60,009 nucleotides of DNA from Bacteroidota bacterium (GCA_026391695.1 JAPLDP010000066.1:1-60009), one strand, 5' to 3'; numbered from the stretch's first letter, positions 17,664 through 27,802 are shown. Notes: a model not told the origin generated them from the letters alone. A program made the numbers and translations.

Positions 17664-19865
17664 ATGGTTGTTAAGAATGATACTTCTCTTCACGAGATGT
17701 TAAAGAATGTTTTTGGGTTTGATTCCTTCAAGGGTAATCAGGAGGTCATTATTCGAAATCTTATCGCTGGTAAAGATACATTTGTCATCATGCCAACAGG
17801 TGGGGGCAAATCCCTCTGTTACCAGCTTCCGGCCCTGCTCAATAAAGGTACTGCAATTGTCATATCACCTCTGATCGCCTTAATGAAAAACCAGGTCGAT
17901 TCGATTAGGAACTTTGGGGTTGATATTGGGATAGCACATGTCCTGAATTCTTCCCTTTCCAAATCAGAAATAGTTCAGGTTAAGAAGGATCTAAGGGCTG
18001 GAAAAACGAAACTTCTTTATGTTGCACCTGAATCTTTGACAAAGGATGAGAATGTTGATTTTTTAAAAGATATTAATATTTCGTTTTACGCTATAGATGA
18101 AGCTCATTGTATCTCTGAATGGGGTCATGATTTCAGGCCGGAATACAGGAGAATCAGGCCGATCATTGAAAGCATAGGCCAGAATGTACCTGTCATTGCG
18201 CTTACTGCTACTGCGACGGTAAAAGTACAACAGGATATCCAGAAAAACCTCAACATTCAGGATGCCACAATCTTTAAATCATCCTTTGACAGGCCAAACC
18301 TTTACTATGAAGTCCGGTCAAAAACAAGTAACGTTATCAAAGATATCATCAGGTACATCAAATCCAATCCCGGGAAATCCGGAATAGTTTATTGTCTTAG
18401 CCGAAAAAAAGTGGAAGAGTTAGCCGAAACATTTCAGGTTAACGGCATCAAGGCTCTTCCATATCATGCTGGCCTTGATTCAGCTACCCGGCGCACAAAC
18501 CAGGATAAATTCCTCATGGAGGAGATGGATATAATTGTTGCCACCATTGCATTTGGGATGGGTATTGACAAACCGGATATCCGGTTCGTCATACACCACG
18601 ACATGCCAAAAAGTATTGAGGGCTACTATCAGGAGACCGGCCGTGGCGGACGTGATGACGGTGAAGGTAACTGCGTAGCCTTTTACAGTTACGATGATAT
18701 TCTGAAGCTGGAGAAATTCATGAAGGATAAACCGGTAGCTGAAGAAGAGATTGGCAAGCAACTCCTTCATGAAGTGGTTGCATATGCCGAATCATCTATA
18801 TGCCGGCATAAATTACTACTACATTATTTTGGGGAGTCTTATCCGCACGATAACTGCGGAACCTGCGATAACTGCCTGCATCCCAAACAACGTTTTGAAG
18901 GGAAAGACTTCGTGAAACTGGTCCTTGAAGCTGTCCTGGCTACCAAACAGCTTTTTAAATCCAAGCACATCATCAATATTCTTATTGGAAAAAGCACGGC
19001 CCTCATTAAATCATACAAGCATAATAAACTCGCTGTCTTTGGCAAAGGGGCAGAAGAAGATGAAAAATTATGGAGTGCCGTAATCCGGCAGACCCTGATT
19101 GAAGGACTTATCGTTAAAGACATTGAAAACTATGGACTTTTAAAGATAACCCAGGAGGGAAGAAAATATCTTGAGGAACCTTATTCCATATTGCTTTCCA
19201 AAGACCATGATTACGAAAAGGCTGACGAAGAGGAGGAATTTCTCGGTGAAGGGGTACATAAAACAAGTACTACTGATAAGACCCTTTTCGCACTTTTAAA
19301 AGATCTGAGAAAAGAGATTTCGCGCAAAGAGAATCTTCCACCATTTGTCATTTTCCAGGATCCTTCACTTGAGGACATGGCTATTCAGTATCCAGTCACC
19401 GAGGAGGAACTGCGGCAAATCACCGGGGTGGGAGCCGGAAAAGCCCAAAAATATGGTAAACCTTTCCTCGAACTCATCAGACAATACGTCGAGGAAAATG
19501 AGATCATACGGCCAAATGATATGGTCGTGAAATCGGTAGTAAATAAATCAGGACTCAAAGTCTTCATAATTCAGAATATCGACCGGAAGATATCATTAGA
19601 GGACCTTGCATATGCAAAAAACCTGAACTTTGACGAACTCCTGCTGGAAATAGAAAGTATTGTCTCTTCCGGTACAAAACTGGATATCACATACTATATC
19701 GACGAATACGTTGATCCCTACCATCAGGAAGAAATTTACGAATATTTCAGGGAAGCCGAAACTGATTCTGTTGAACACGCCCTTGCCGATCTGGGTGAAG
19801 ATGAATATACCGGCGAAGAGATCAGGCTGATGCGAATTAAATTTATGTCAGAACTCGGGAACTGA
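17664..19865 (+). CDS. recQ: ATP-dependent DNA helicase RecQ
   Basis: A ~733-residue 3'-5' helicase acting in recombination and fork repair. Helicase motifs: FKGNQEVIIRNL (motif 0), MPTGGGKSLCYQLPAL (I), IDEAHCISEWGHDFRP (II plus the aromatic loop), LTATAT (III), GIVYCLSRKKVEELAE (IV), IVATIAFGMGIDKPDIRFVIH (V) and QETGRGGRDDG (VI). The RQC zinc site is CRHKLLLHYFGE...CGTCDNC, followed by a winged helix and an HRDC domain (EELRQITGVGAGKAQKYG). The C-terminal extension past the HRDC, ending in acidic residues, is common in Bacteroidota. GTG 17646 would add six residues; ATG 17664 is chosen. Confidence 0.95.
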   Translation: MVVKNDTSLHEMLKNVFGFDSFKGNQEVIIRNLIAGKDTFVIMPTGGGKSLCYQLPALLNKGTAIVISPLIALMKNQVDSIRNFGVDIGIAHVLNSSLSKSEIVQVKKDLRAGKTKLLYVAPESLTKDENVDFLKDINISFYAIDEAHCISEWGHDFRPEYRRIRPIIESIGQNVPVIALTATATVKVQQDIQKNLNIQDATIFKSSFDRPNLYYEVRSKTSNVIKDIIRYIKSNPGKSGIVYCLSRKKVEELAETFQVNGIKALPYHAGLDSATRRTNQDKFLMEEMDIIVATIAFGMGIDKPDIRFVIHHDMPKSIEGYYQETGRGGRDDGEGNCVAFYSYDDILKLEKFMKDKPVAEEEIGKQLLHEVVAYAESSICRHKLLLHYFGESYPHDNCGTCDNCLHPKQRFEGKDFVKLVLEAVLATKQLFKSKHIINILIGKSTALIKSYKHNKLAVFGKGAEEDEKLWSAVIRQTLIEGLIVKDIENYGLLKITQEGRKYLEEPYSILLSKDHDYEKADEEEEFLGEGVHKTSTTDKTLFALLKDLRKEISRKENLPPFVIFQDPSLEDMAIQYPVTEEELRQITGVGAGKAQKYGKPFLELIRQYVEENEIIRPNDMVVKSVVNKSGLKVFIIQNIDRKISLEDLAYAKNLNFDELLLEIESIVSSGTKLDITYYIDEYVDPYHQEEIYEYFREAETDSVEHALADLGEDEYTGEEIRLMRIKFMSELGN

Positions 19866-19935
19866 TAAAATCCTATTCCTTACAAATAATTTTTATAACT
19901 TGCTGCCACTTAATAACAATTAAATATTATTTAAA

Positions 19936-20568
19936 ATGGAAGAACCTGTAATAGAAAAAAAACATCTATCGCGCATTGTATGGATTGTCAACATTATTTT
20001 ATTCGTCGGAATGGTTATCCTCTATTTTATCATACTCAGTCATCCTACCCCAAAACAAAAGAAAATCAGAAATACGACCAATACTATCGGTCAATCCATT
20101 AAAATTGCTTATGTCAATTCCGATTCCATACTTGCCAATTATATATTGGCTATCGATAAGAAAAAAGAGTTGGAAGCAAAAAGCCAGAAACTCGAAACAG
20201 AAATCCTTGCTAAACAAAATGGTTTTGAAAAAGATGCCAGTTATTTCCAGGAACAGGTAAACAAAAATGCCCTGTCGCAGCAAAGTGCCCAGCAGATATA
20301 TGAAGAATTGATGAAGGAGCAGCAAAAAATTTACGACCTGCAACAACAGTATACTGCTGAACTGGCCCAAAACGAAATGGATATCAACAGCATGCTGCTT
20401 GATACACTGACAAATTTCTTAAAACGTTACAATCTGGTCGATGGATATGATTATATCCTCGGTGTCAACAGGGCAGGAAATGTTTTTTATACAAATGAAC
20501 AATTCGATATCACTCAGGAGGTGATTGACGGATTAAATGAAGAATTCCAGTCAAAGCATGGCAAATAA
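19936..20568 (+). CDS. Skp/OmpH-like protein with N-terminal membrane anchor
   Basis: A 210-residue protein with a single N-terminal transmembrane segment (IVWIVNIILFVGMVILYFIIL) and no obvious cleavage site. The periplasmic body begins IKIAYVNSDSILANY, the usual opening of OmpH/Skp chaperones. It continues as a long coiled coil (KKKELEAKSQKLETEILAKQNGFEKDA...QQIYEELMKEQQKIYDLQQQ). It ends with YDYILGVNRAGNVFYTNEQFDITQEVIDGLN, also family-like. The likely role is holding outer-membrane proteins in the periplasm. The next gene overlaps its last 11 bases. Confidence 0.85.
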   Translation: MEEPVIEKKHLSRIVWIVNIILFVGMVILYFIILSHPTPKQKKIRNTTNTIGQSIKIAYVNSDSILANYILAIDKKKELEAKSQKLETEILAKQNGFEKDASYFQEQVNKNALSQQSAQQIYEELMKEQQKIYDLQQQYTAELAQNEMDINSMLLDTLTNFLKRYNLVDGYDYILGVNRAGNVFYTNEQFDITQEVIDGLNEEFQSKHGK

Positions 20569-20944
20569 GATTAATATAATATTTTTTTTTATTGTCCTTC
20601 TTCTGATTAACGGCTGTCATACCGTTCATAAGGATGACTTCCTTCCTCCTCCCGAAAATCTCATCCCGAAAGATAAAATGATCGACATACTTGTAGACAT
20701 CCAGCTAATAGAATCGGCTATAAAAGCAGACCCTTTCCGTAAACAAAATCTTGATTTTTATGTTAATTACTATTATGACTATTTATTCAAAAAGTACACG
20801 ATACAGAGGAAAGATTTTGAGGAGAGCCTGAAATACTATCAGCAAAATATCGAAGAGTTCGATAAGCTCTTTGCCGACGTAATCACCAGACTGAGTAAAT
20901 TACAAAGTGAAGTAAACAATCAGCAGGATACAAAGGCAAACTGA
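20558..20944 (+). CDS. DUF4296 lipoprotein
   Basis: A ~128-residue lipoprotein with signal MANKINIIFFFIVLLLINGC, the lipobox Cys being residue 20. The mature part starts with a Pro-rich stretch (PPPENLIP) and the DUF4296 pattern KMIDILVDIQLIESAIKAD...DFYVNYYYDYLFKKYTIQRKDFEESLKYYQQN. The family is Bacteroidota-specific and uncharacterised. ATG 20558 overlaps the OmpH-like gene by 11 bases and is preferred to 20537 because it places the signal peptide at the start. Translational coupling with the upstream gene is likely. Confidence 0.82.
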   Translation: MANKINIIFFFIVLLLINGCHTVHKDDFLPPPENLIPKDKMIDILVDIQLIESAIKADPFRKQNLDFYVNYYYDYLFKKYTIQRKDFEESLKYYQQNIEEFDKLFADVITRLSKLQSEVNNQQDTKAN

Positions 20945-20950
20945 TCAGAC

Positions 20951-21388
20951 TTAGTCATTTTTAGTGAACACGGCACTGTAGGAGCTTTTATCTCCTCCTA
21001 CTTTTATGGTATAGCTCCAATTGATGGTATTTACATCAACGATAGTTCCCTCTCCATAAACCGTTATGCTGTTGTCGTAACATACCTGCTGCTGAGGTAT
21101 GCTGATGGATGAGCCACTAAGGATGCCATAGGGTGGTTTTTCATCAAAGCCTATAAAACCGAAATTTTTCAGCAGGATATTCGATTCGCTGGTTGTATCC
21201 TTAACAATTTCAACAGGATATGTGAACAGTAGTTTAAATGCGGCCGGTGTTTCATTACAGGTCCACGTACCGACATATTTATCACGGGGATCACTTGATA
21301 ATCCGTTTGTGTCATCTGGTTCGCAGGCGTAGAATCCGGTTAAAAAAAGGATAGAAACCAGAAGGAATAGTCCAATAAATTTTTTCAT
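20951..21388 (-). CDS. Hypothetical lipoprotein
   Basis: A 145-residue product with signal MKKFIGLFLLVSILFLTGFYAC, the Cys being the lipidation site, followed by an acidic linker (EPDDTNG). The mature part is predicted beta-rich (YVGTWTCNETPAAFKLLF..., GTIVDVNTINWSYTIKVGG). This resembles the lipocalin-like small lipoproteins often found in Bacteroidota, where GTW opens the first strand. No catalytic residue is recognisable. It converges with the DUF4296 gene (6-base gap) and lies 20 bases downstream of deoC. Confidence 0.7.
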   Translation of the reverse strand: MKKFIGLFLLVSILFLTGFYACEPDDTNGLSSDPRDKYVGTWTCNETPAAFKLLFTYPVEIVKDTTSESNILLKNFGFIGFDEKPPYGILSGSSISIPQQQVCYDNSITVYGEGTIVDVNTINWSYTIKVGGDKSSYSAVFTKND

Positions 21389-21408
21389 AACCCGAGGATT
21401 AACAAATA

Positions 21409-22314
21409 TTATACCGATTTCAAAAGAATTTTACTTAAAAGCCTATCAGCCAGCTTGCTGGCACCAATGCGGAAAAACTCCCTGGTGATCCATTCTTCAC
21501 CAAGAACGTTTAATACAAGGAGATAGTATTTCATTGCCTGTTCCAGTTCAGAGATACCACCTGCCGGCTTAATGCCAACCATTTTACCTGTTTTATCATA
21601 GAATTCCCTTATGGTATCCAGCATAACCAACACAGCCTTTTCAGTTGCGGCAGGGTGAATTTTACCGGTTGATGTTTTGATAAAATCAGCTCCTGCATTG
21701 ATAGCTATTTCGCTAGCTTTCCGGATGCTTTTTATAGTGATGAGTTCTCCTGTTTCCAGGATGACTTTCAGACAAATATCTTCACACATCCCCTTCATTT
21801 GGGCTATTTCATCAAATACATAATCATCATCACCCTGCAAAAACCGCCCTCTGGATATGACCATATCAATTTCTTCAGCACCCTCATCAATTGCATATCT
21901 GGCTTCCTGCAGCTTTATGGATAAGGGAATCTGACCTGACGGGAAACCTCCGGCAACAGCAGCGGTGTGAATGTCAGAGCCTTGTAATTGATGCCTGACA
22001 ATCCTGGTGAAAGCAGGATAAGTGCAAACTGCAGCCACATAAGGCATATCCAAAACTAAATTTTTGTAAGCCAATGCTGAGTTGCAAAGTTCGATCACCT
22101 TTTGATCTGTATCGGATCCCTCAAGAGTGGTCAGATCGAGTATGCCCATGATTTTCTTCAGGGTAGCGACATTTATATTTTTTTCGGTAACAACTGATAC
22201 CATTGACTCAATCCGGTTTTTCAAGTCTGATTCAGAAAAACTGTATGTATCGAATTTCAACACAATCAATGCTATAATGGTAAAATACTGTTCATTTTCT
22301 TCATCAAAGAGCAA
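21409..22314 (-). CDS. deoC: Deoxyribose-phosphate aldolase
   Basis: A class I aldolase splitting 2-deoxyribose 5-phosphate into glyceraldehyde 3-phosphate and acetaldehyde, used in deoxynucleoside catabolism. Motifs: LDLTTLEGSDT, AAVCTYPAF, VAGGFPSGQ, EIDMVISRG, CLKVILETGEL with the Schiff-base region, GADFIKTSTGK with a second key Lys, and GIKPAGGIS. At 301 residues it is longer than the E. coli enzyme (259). Part of the excess is an N-terminal stretch, and GTG 22263 (LKFDTYSFSESDL) may be the true start. The catalytic lysines are intact. Confidence 0.92.
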   Translation of the reverse strand: MLFDEENEQYFTIIALIVLKFDTYSFSESDLKNRIESMVSVVTEKNINVATLKKIMGILDLTTLEGSDTDQKVIELCNSALAYKNLVLDMPYVAAVCTYPAFTRIVRHQLQGSDIHTAAVAGGFPSGQIPLSIKLQEARYAIDEGAEEIDMVISRGRFLQGDDDYVFDEIAQMKGMCEDICLKVILETGELITIKSIRKASEIAINAGADFIKTSTGKIHPAATEKAVLVMLDTIREFYDKTGKMVGIKPAGGISELEQAMKYYLLVLNVLGEEWITREFFRIGASKLADRLLSKILLKSV

Positions 22315-22825
22315 TTTAACTAAAACTGTAGAAAGGTATATCAGAGTTTTAAAAAACTTAATGGCAAATAACCTTGCACAGTTTTAACCGGCATTATTCA
22401 CAAACCCAAAATTCGATAAAAAAATGATGCAGGTGGCACTAGGAGAAAAGAAAATTGTTATTCCAGGGGGAATGGCTTTCATTGTTTTGGAAGGTCATCC
22501 GGTTTAGCACTCAGGCTTTCTAATTCATCTAATAAGAGTAAACTGCAGTCCGAAGAAATCGTCTCTGGCGTAAAGCTTAATTCTATTGGCTTTTTGCAAA
22601 CCGGAGAAAGGTCAAAAAGGGAGGTAGAAAATGTTCTGTCGGAGAAATAGGATCAGTATCTAGTTTTTTTGTTACTTTACACACACAAAATTTTGCGTTA
22701 ATTAACTGACCCCTTAAAGATAAAGAATATCAATGAGAGGGTCAACTTTTACATTTCTTTAATAAATAAAGCAGGTTAAATATCACAACGTTATTCTTGG
22801 TTATACTAATTTAAAATTCTTTGGT
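22315..22825. other. Gene-free interval before the poly-gamma-glutamate cluster
   Basis: About 510 bases, AT-rich, with no ORF above ~30 codons and no tRNA. An inverted pair tgaccc (22707-22712)/gggtca (22739-22744) lies 80 bases before the protease gene. No clear TAnnTTTG promoter was recognised. Confidence 0.5.
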
Positions 22826-25800
22826 ATGTTAAACAAAATTTTACTTGTACTATTAATTTCATTAATTATTCCATTCAAAATGAAGGCCGAATGGTTAGCG
22901 CTGGATAAGAACAAACCATTGAGTTCGTCTCCGAAAATTACATTACTCAGAGATGATAATAAAAGCACTGTTATTAAAATTGAAATATCCGGATTCGATC
23001 TGAAGGAATTCATTTCAGAAGACAAAACATTCCAGGCTGTGGATTTGCTGTCAGAAATATTCACAACGGACCCCGGCCATCCTGAGTTGCCATATATAGC
23101 TAAAGTATTGGCTATACCCGATCAGGCTGGTATTTCAGTTGAAGTATTAGAAACAGGAAAGGTTCAAACATTCAAAGATATTTATTTGCCACCGGCGCGC
23201 TCAAGTTGGCTGGAAGGCGAACCGGAACCTCCCTATAGAGAAAATACTGATGCTTATCGATCTGATGAGGTTTACCCGAAAGAATTTGCTAAACTGGAAC
23301 CTCCGTCAATTTTTCGTGATTTTCGCATTGCCCGTGTATCCGTTTTCCCGGTTCGCTATGTTCCCGCTAAAAAGGAATTACAGGTAGTGTCCTCTATCAC
23401 GGTCCGGATAAATTACGGACATGGTGAGGTAGTGAATCCAAAAACTACCCCTAAAAAAGCAATTGCCCCTTCTTTCGCAAAACTGTATCGCAGTTTCATT
23501 TTTAATTATCAGAATGTATTGGATAAGCTTTACAATGGTAAGGAAGACGGACGGGAAGTGATGTTATGCATTATGCCGGATGAGTTTGTTGGAAGCTTTC
23601 AAATATATGCCGATTGGAAGCGTCAAAGCGGCACTGACATACACGTAACCAAATTCAGCGACATAGGGGCTAACTTTAGTAATCCGGTTATCATCAAAAA
23701 CCATATAGCCGATGCATATTACAATTGGGAGTATCCACCAACGTATGTTTTAATAGTAGGCGACGATGGCGTCTTTCCCAAAAAAATCGTAACTTATCCC
23801 GACTATTCATTCCCAAATGAAGATTATTTTGTAGAAATAGATGGCCCAGATTATTTCCCTGAAATGATGATAGGACGTTTTACCAACGAGGGTGATTACC
23901 GCATGCAGGTGATGATAAATAAATTTATGCTGTACGAAAAGAATCCTTATACTACTAGTACAGATTGGTTTAAGAAAGGAACCGTTTGTGCAAATAATTC
24001 ATATGCGTCACAAATAGAGACCAAACGGTTTACTACCAGTTTAATGTTACAGAGTGGCGGCTTTACCTCCGTGGATACCTTGATGAGTGATGGTGATTAC
24101 TGGGGATGGAACTGCACAGTGGACTTAAATGATATTATCAATGCAATCAATGAGGGGCGAAGCTATTTAAACTATCGCGGCGAAGGTTGGTACTATGGTT
24201 GGTATGCGAATTGTTACGAATTTTCTACCTCAGATGTATCCAACTTAAACAACGGTGAAAAATTTACTTTTGTGACCAGTATTGGCTGTGGCGTCGCAAT
24301 GTTTGACGCTAACGGAGGTAATTGTTTTGGCGAAGAATGGGTTGAATTAGGTTCATTAACAAATCCAAGAGGTGCCGTTGCTTTTGTTGGACCTACTTCT
24401 AACACACATACCGCATATAACAACAATATAGATAAAGGTATCTATGTAGGAATGTTTAAGGAAGGGATGGACACTCCCGGGCAGGCACTGCTGCGAGGAA
24501 AACTTTACATGTACAATATTTTCGGAAATGAATACTATGTAGAATATCATTATAAAGTTTATTGTGTTTTAGGAGATCCCAGCATTCATATTTGGAAAGA
24601 TGTTCCGTTAGAAGTGAATGTTAATTATCCACCTTCCATTCCGACCGGGAACAACCAACTGGAATTTACAATTACCTACGCTTCATCTGGAGAACCAGTT
24701 GAAAATGCGCAGGTTTGTTTAGCTGGAAATGAAATCTTTACTACTGGTATTAGCGATTCGACTGGCAAGGTAGTTATTGAAATCACACCCGAAATACAGG
24801 AAACATTGTCGGTAACCGTACGTGGGGGAAATGTGATTCCTTATCAGGGGACTTTGGATGTTATCCAACCCGTTGAAGAGCTTATTGAACCGGAGGGCGA
24901 TCCCATAATTGTCGATTTAGACGGGAATACAGATGGACTGGTAAATCCCAATGAAAATTGTACTATTACTGTTACCCTTAAGAATTGGGGAATCCAAACG
25001 GTCAGCAATATTCAGGCTACTCTTTCGTCAGCCGACACAAATTATGTACAGATAATCTCTACCAATCCGGTAAGTTTTGGTAACCTGGCTCCAGGCGATT
25101 CCTATACCGGAAATCCCTTTCAGTTTTACGTAAAACCCGCATGTCCCGTGGGCCAAATAATTCCACTACAATTACATGTTACCAGCAGTATCAGCTCCTG
25201 GGACTATATGTATAATGTGGAGGTAAAGGGATGCGAGTTAGTGGTTTATAATTTTATGGTAAACGATGCAGGTGCGCCAAATGAAAATTACAGGATGGAC
25301 CCCGGAGAGACCGTAAAGTTATTTATTTCAATTATGAATAATGGCGATGATTTTGCACCCAATGTAATGGGCATTTTGACAAGCAATGACCAGTATATCA
25401 CTATTGAAGATTCCATTGGTTCATATGGAACATTAGATATCGACAGTGTAGCGCTAAATACAGAAAATTATTTTGTGGTTAGTGTTAGCGCAGCCTGTCC
25501 GACTGAATATTTAGCTGAATATTCATTAAAGCTTTACACGCAGGATGGAAATTATCCTTATCAAACAATTCCTACTCTTACTATTCCGGTTTCTTTACCC
25601 ATACACTCCGATTATACAGGACCTGACGCTTACGGTTACTATGCTTATTCCAGCGATGATTTTTTTGATCAGACCCCTGATTATGATTGGTTTGAAATAG
25701 ATGGAATTGGTAACCAAATAAATGTACCAGGCATAAGTGATTTTACAGAAACAGTAATCTTGCCGTTTACTTTTAAATACTACGGTATTGATTATAATCA

Positions 25801-26605
25801 ACTTCGGATTAGCACGGATGGCTGGTTAGCATTTGGCAGTGGTACACAAACAGCCTCTGAAAATACTCCCCTGCCAAACAATGATAATGTAATTTGCATG
25901 GCGGCGGGTTTCTGGGATGATTTATATGATATCGAAACTGCAGAAGGTAATATTCTTTATTATTATGATAATGAAAACCACCGTTTTATAATTGAGTGGG
26001 ATAGTATCGCGCTTAATCATTTTGGGTTTGAACCTAATATAGAGGTTTTCCAGTCGATTTTATTAGATCCTGCCCATTATCCTACTTCAACCGGAGATGG
26101 CGAAATTATTTTTCAGTATGAAAAAGTTGAGGCGCCTGAAAGTTGTACAGTTGGTATAGAAAACCATACACAGGATATTGGTTTACAATATGTTTATAAT
26201 CGAGATTATGATCCTACAGCTTCTCATTTAATGAATGAATTCGCTATAAAATTCACTACCGAACAGCCTTTTGTTTCAATAATAACATCAGTTGAGGATG
26301 ACAAGGAAGGGAGTAAACTTACTCACAGTGGTTTTGCATTAGAGCAAAATCAACCTAATCCTTTTAATTCTCATACCTGGATAAACTATTCATTACCTGT
26401 AAAAAGTAATGTATCACTTAATATTTTTAACGTTAAAGGGGAGTTGGTGCGCACTCTTCAAAACGGACAGAAGCCAGCGGGAAAATATTCAGTAAAATGG
26501 AATGGGCAGAATAACGCAGGAAATCCTGTGAGTTCAGGCATCTATTTCTATCGTCTTCAGACGGAAGGTTTTACAGGAACCAGGAAAATGTTCATTTTGA
26601 GGTAA
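22826..26605 (+). CDS. Gingipain-like (C25) secreted protein with FlgD-like/T9SS C-terminus
   Basis: A 1259-residue protein: signal peptide (MLNKILLVLLISLIIPFKMKA), a C25-type propeptide (~20-215, VLAIPDQAGISVEVLE, FPVRYVPAKKELQ), a gingipain-like catalytic core (~225-590), Ig-like and CARDB-like beta domains, a nidogen-like stretch (~960-1130, FGSGTQTASENTPLPNND) and a C-terminal sorting domain with QNQPNPFN...SSGIYFYRL. The nucleophile is Cys488 in TSIGCG. The residue aligned with the gingipain His is Glu453 (NYRGEGW), so activity is uncertain. The C-terminus is of the PNPFN type usual in Cloacimonadota/KSB1-like bacteria rather than the IYPNPA type elsewhere in this window. First gene of the PGA-linked cluster, 14 bases before pgsB. 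Confidence 0.85.
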   Translation: MLNKILLVLLISLIIPFKMKAEWLALDKNKPLSSSPKITLLRDDNKSTVIKIEISGFDLKEFISEDKTFQAVDLLSEIFTTDPGHPELPYIAKVLAIPDQAGISVEVLETGKVQTFKDIYLPPARSSWLEGEPEPPYRENTDAYRSDEVYPKEFAKLEPPSIFRDFRIARVSVFPVRYVPAKKELQVVSSITVRINYGHGEVVNPKTTPKKAIAPSFAKLYRSFIFNYQNVLDKLYNGKEDGREVMLCIMPDEFVGSFQIYADWKRQSGTDIHVTKFSDIGANFSNPVIIKNHIADAYYNWEYPPTYVLIVGDDGVFPKKIVTYPDYSFPNEDYFVEIDGPDYFPEMMIGRFTNEGDYRMQVMINKFMLYEKNPYTTSTDWFKKGTVCANNSYASQIETKRFTTSLMLQSGGFTSVDTLMSDGDYWGWNCTVDLNDIINAINEGRSYLNYRGEGWYYGWYANCYEFSTSDVSNLNNGEKFTFVTSIGCGVAMFDANGGNCFGEEWVELGSLTNPRGAVAFVGPTSNTHTAYNNNIDKGIYVGMFKEGMDTPGQALLRGKLYMYNIFGNEYYVEYHYKVYCVLGDPSIHIWKDVPLEVNVNYPPSIPTGNNQLEFTITYASSGEPVENAQVCLAGNEIFTTGISDSTGKVVIEITPEIQETLSVTVRGGNVIPYQGTLDVIQPVEELIEPEGDPIIVDLDGNTDGLVNPNENCTITVTLKNWGIQTVSNIQATLSSADTNYVQIISTNPVSFGNLAPGDSYTGNPFQFYVKPACPVGQIIPLQLHVTSSISSWDYMYNVEVKGCELVVYNFMVNDAGAPNENYRMDPGETVKLFISIMNNGDDFAPNVMGILTSNDQYITIEDSIGSYGTLDIDSVALNTENYFVVSVSAACPTEYLAEYSLKLYTQDGNYPYQTIPTLTIPVSLPIHSDYTGPDAYGYYAYSSDDFFDQTPDYDWFEIDGIGNQINVPGISDFTETVILPFTFKYYGIDYNQLRISTDGWLAFGSGTQTASENTPLPNNDNVICMAAGFWDDLYDIETAEGNILYYYDNENHRFIIEWDSIALNHFGFEPNIEVFQSILLDPAHYPTSTGDGEIIFQYEKVEAPESCTVGIENHTQDIGLQYVYNRDYDPTASHLMNEFAIKFTTEQPFVSIITSVEDDKEGSKLTHSGFALEQNQPNPFNSHTWINYSLPVKSNVSLNIFNVKGELVRTLQNGQKPAGKYSVKWNGQNNAGNPVSSGIYFYRLQTEGFTGTRKMFILR

Positions 26606-26619
26606 TCTTAAACAGGACA

Positions 26620-27798
26620 ATGTATAGTTTTTACATTTTACTGGTCATAATAGTCATTGCTGTAATTGCGGGTATTATTGAGTATATCCGTCATCAGGAA
26701 CGGGTTTATTCAATTCCAATCCGGATTCATATTAATGGTACCAGGGGTAAGTCAAGCGTTACCCGTTTAATCGGAGCCGGTTTGAGGGCGGGTGGAATTT
26801 CAAACATCACCAAAGTTACCGGTACGTTTCCCCGTTTGATTATTGAAGACGGTACCGAAACTTACATCCATCGTAAATCGGCTGCCAATATCTTAGAACA
26901 ATTGTCCATAGTGAAATATGCCGCTTCGCGAAAAGTGCAGGCATTAGTAATGGAATGTATGGCTTTACAACCCCACTATCAGATGATTACTGAAGATCAT
27001 ATGATACATTCCAATATAAGTGTAATGACTAATATCAGGTTAGATCACACAGATATTATGGGGCATACCTTGCCGGAAATCGCTGAAACACTTGGGCGTA
27101 CAATTCCTAAAAATAAACACCTTTTTACTTCCGAAAATGTAATACCACAGACTCTGAAAAAAATGGCGGATAAACGAAGTACGGTTTCACATTTTATTGA
27201 TCCGCAATCAGTATCTCCTGAAGAAATGAAAGGATTCAGGCATATAGAGCATCGTGAAAATGTATCTTTAGCGTTGGCGGTTTGTCAACATCTGGGAATA
27301 GATCGCGAAACGGCATTGAAGGGCATGTACCAAGCTATTTCGGATGCCGGTGCATTAATGGCTTACAGGGTTGAGGCATTTCAAAAACGCATGGTTTTTT
27401 ACAACGCATTCGCAGCCAACGATCCTGATTCCACTTTTATAGTCTGGCAAAAAATCAGGGATGAAATCGGTTTTGAGGGCCAGCGGATAGTGCTTTTAAA
27501 CACCCGGCAAGACCGGCTTTATCGGGCTAATCAACTGGCAGAAATGACGGGCACGAAAATAAAAGATGAAACAGACTATTTGATACTGATCGGTCAATCA
27601 ACTGATGTGGTAGAAAATATGGCAATTAGTTACGGCGTACCGAAGAAAAAGATATTTAATTTAGGCTATACCACACCTGAGAAGGTTTTTGAAAAGGTAT
27701 TATCTGTAACTGAAAAAATATCCACTATTGTTGCTATAGGCAACATGGGAGGCATGGGCGCAGTAACAGCTGAGTTTTTTGAACACAGAAGTTATTAA
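26620..27798 (+). CDS. pgsB: Poly-gamma-glutamate synthase ligase subunit PgsB/CapB
   Basis: A 392-residue Mur-ligase-like ATP-dependent amide ligase that polymerises glutamate through gamma-carboxyl links. It has an N-terminal membrane helix (FYILLVIIVIAVIAGIIEYI). The P-loop INGTRGKSSVTRL is at residues ~38-50, followed by KVTGTFPRLI, VMECMALQPHYQ, NIRLDHTDIMG, NAFAANDPDST and LLNTRQDRLYR, as in CapB/PgsB. The length equals that of the Bacillus protein. It directly precedes pgsC and follows the C25-like gene, so the three are probably one transcript. No PgsA/CapA is seen in the window. Confidence 0.93.
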   Translation: MYSFYILLVIIVIAVIAGIIEYIRHQERVYSIPIRIHINGTRGKSSVTRLIGAGLRAGGISNITKVTGTFPRLIIEDGTETYIHRKSAANILEQLSIVKYAASRKVQALVMECMALQPHYQMITEDHMIHSNISVMTNIRLDHTDIMGHTLPEIAETLGRTIPKNKHLFTSENVIPQTLKKMADKRSTVSHFIDPQSVSPEEMKGFRHIEHRENVSLALAVCQHLGIDRETALKGMYQAISDAGALMAYRVEAFQKRMVFYNAFAANDPDSTFIVWQKIRDEIGFEGQRIVLLNTRQDRLYRANQLAEMTGTKIKDETDYLILIGQSTDVVENMAISYGVPKKKIFNLGYTTPEKVFEKVLSVTEKISTIVAIGNMGGMGAVTAEFFEHRSY

Positions 27799-27802
27799 AA
27801 AA

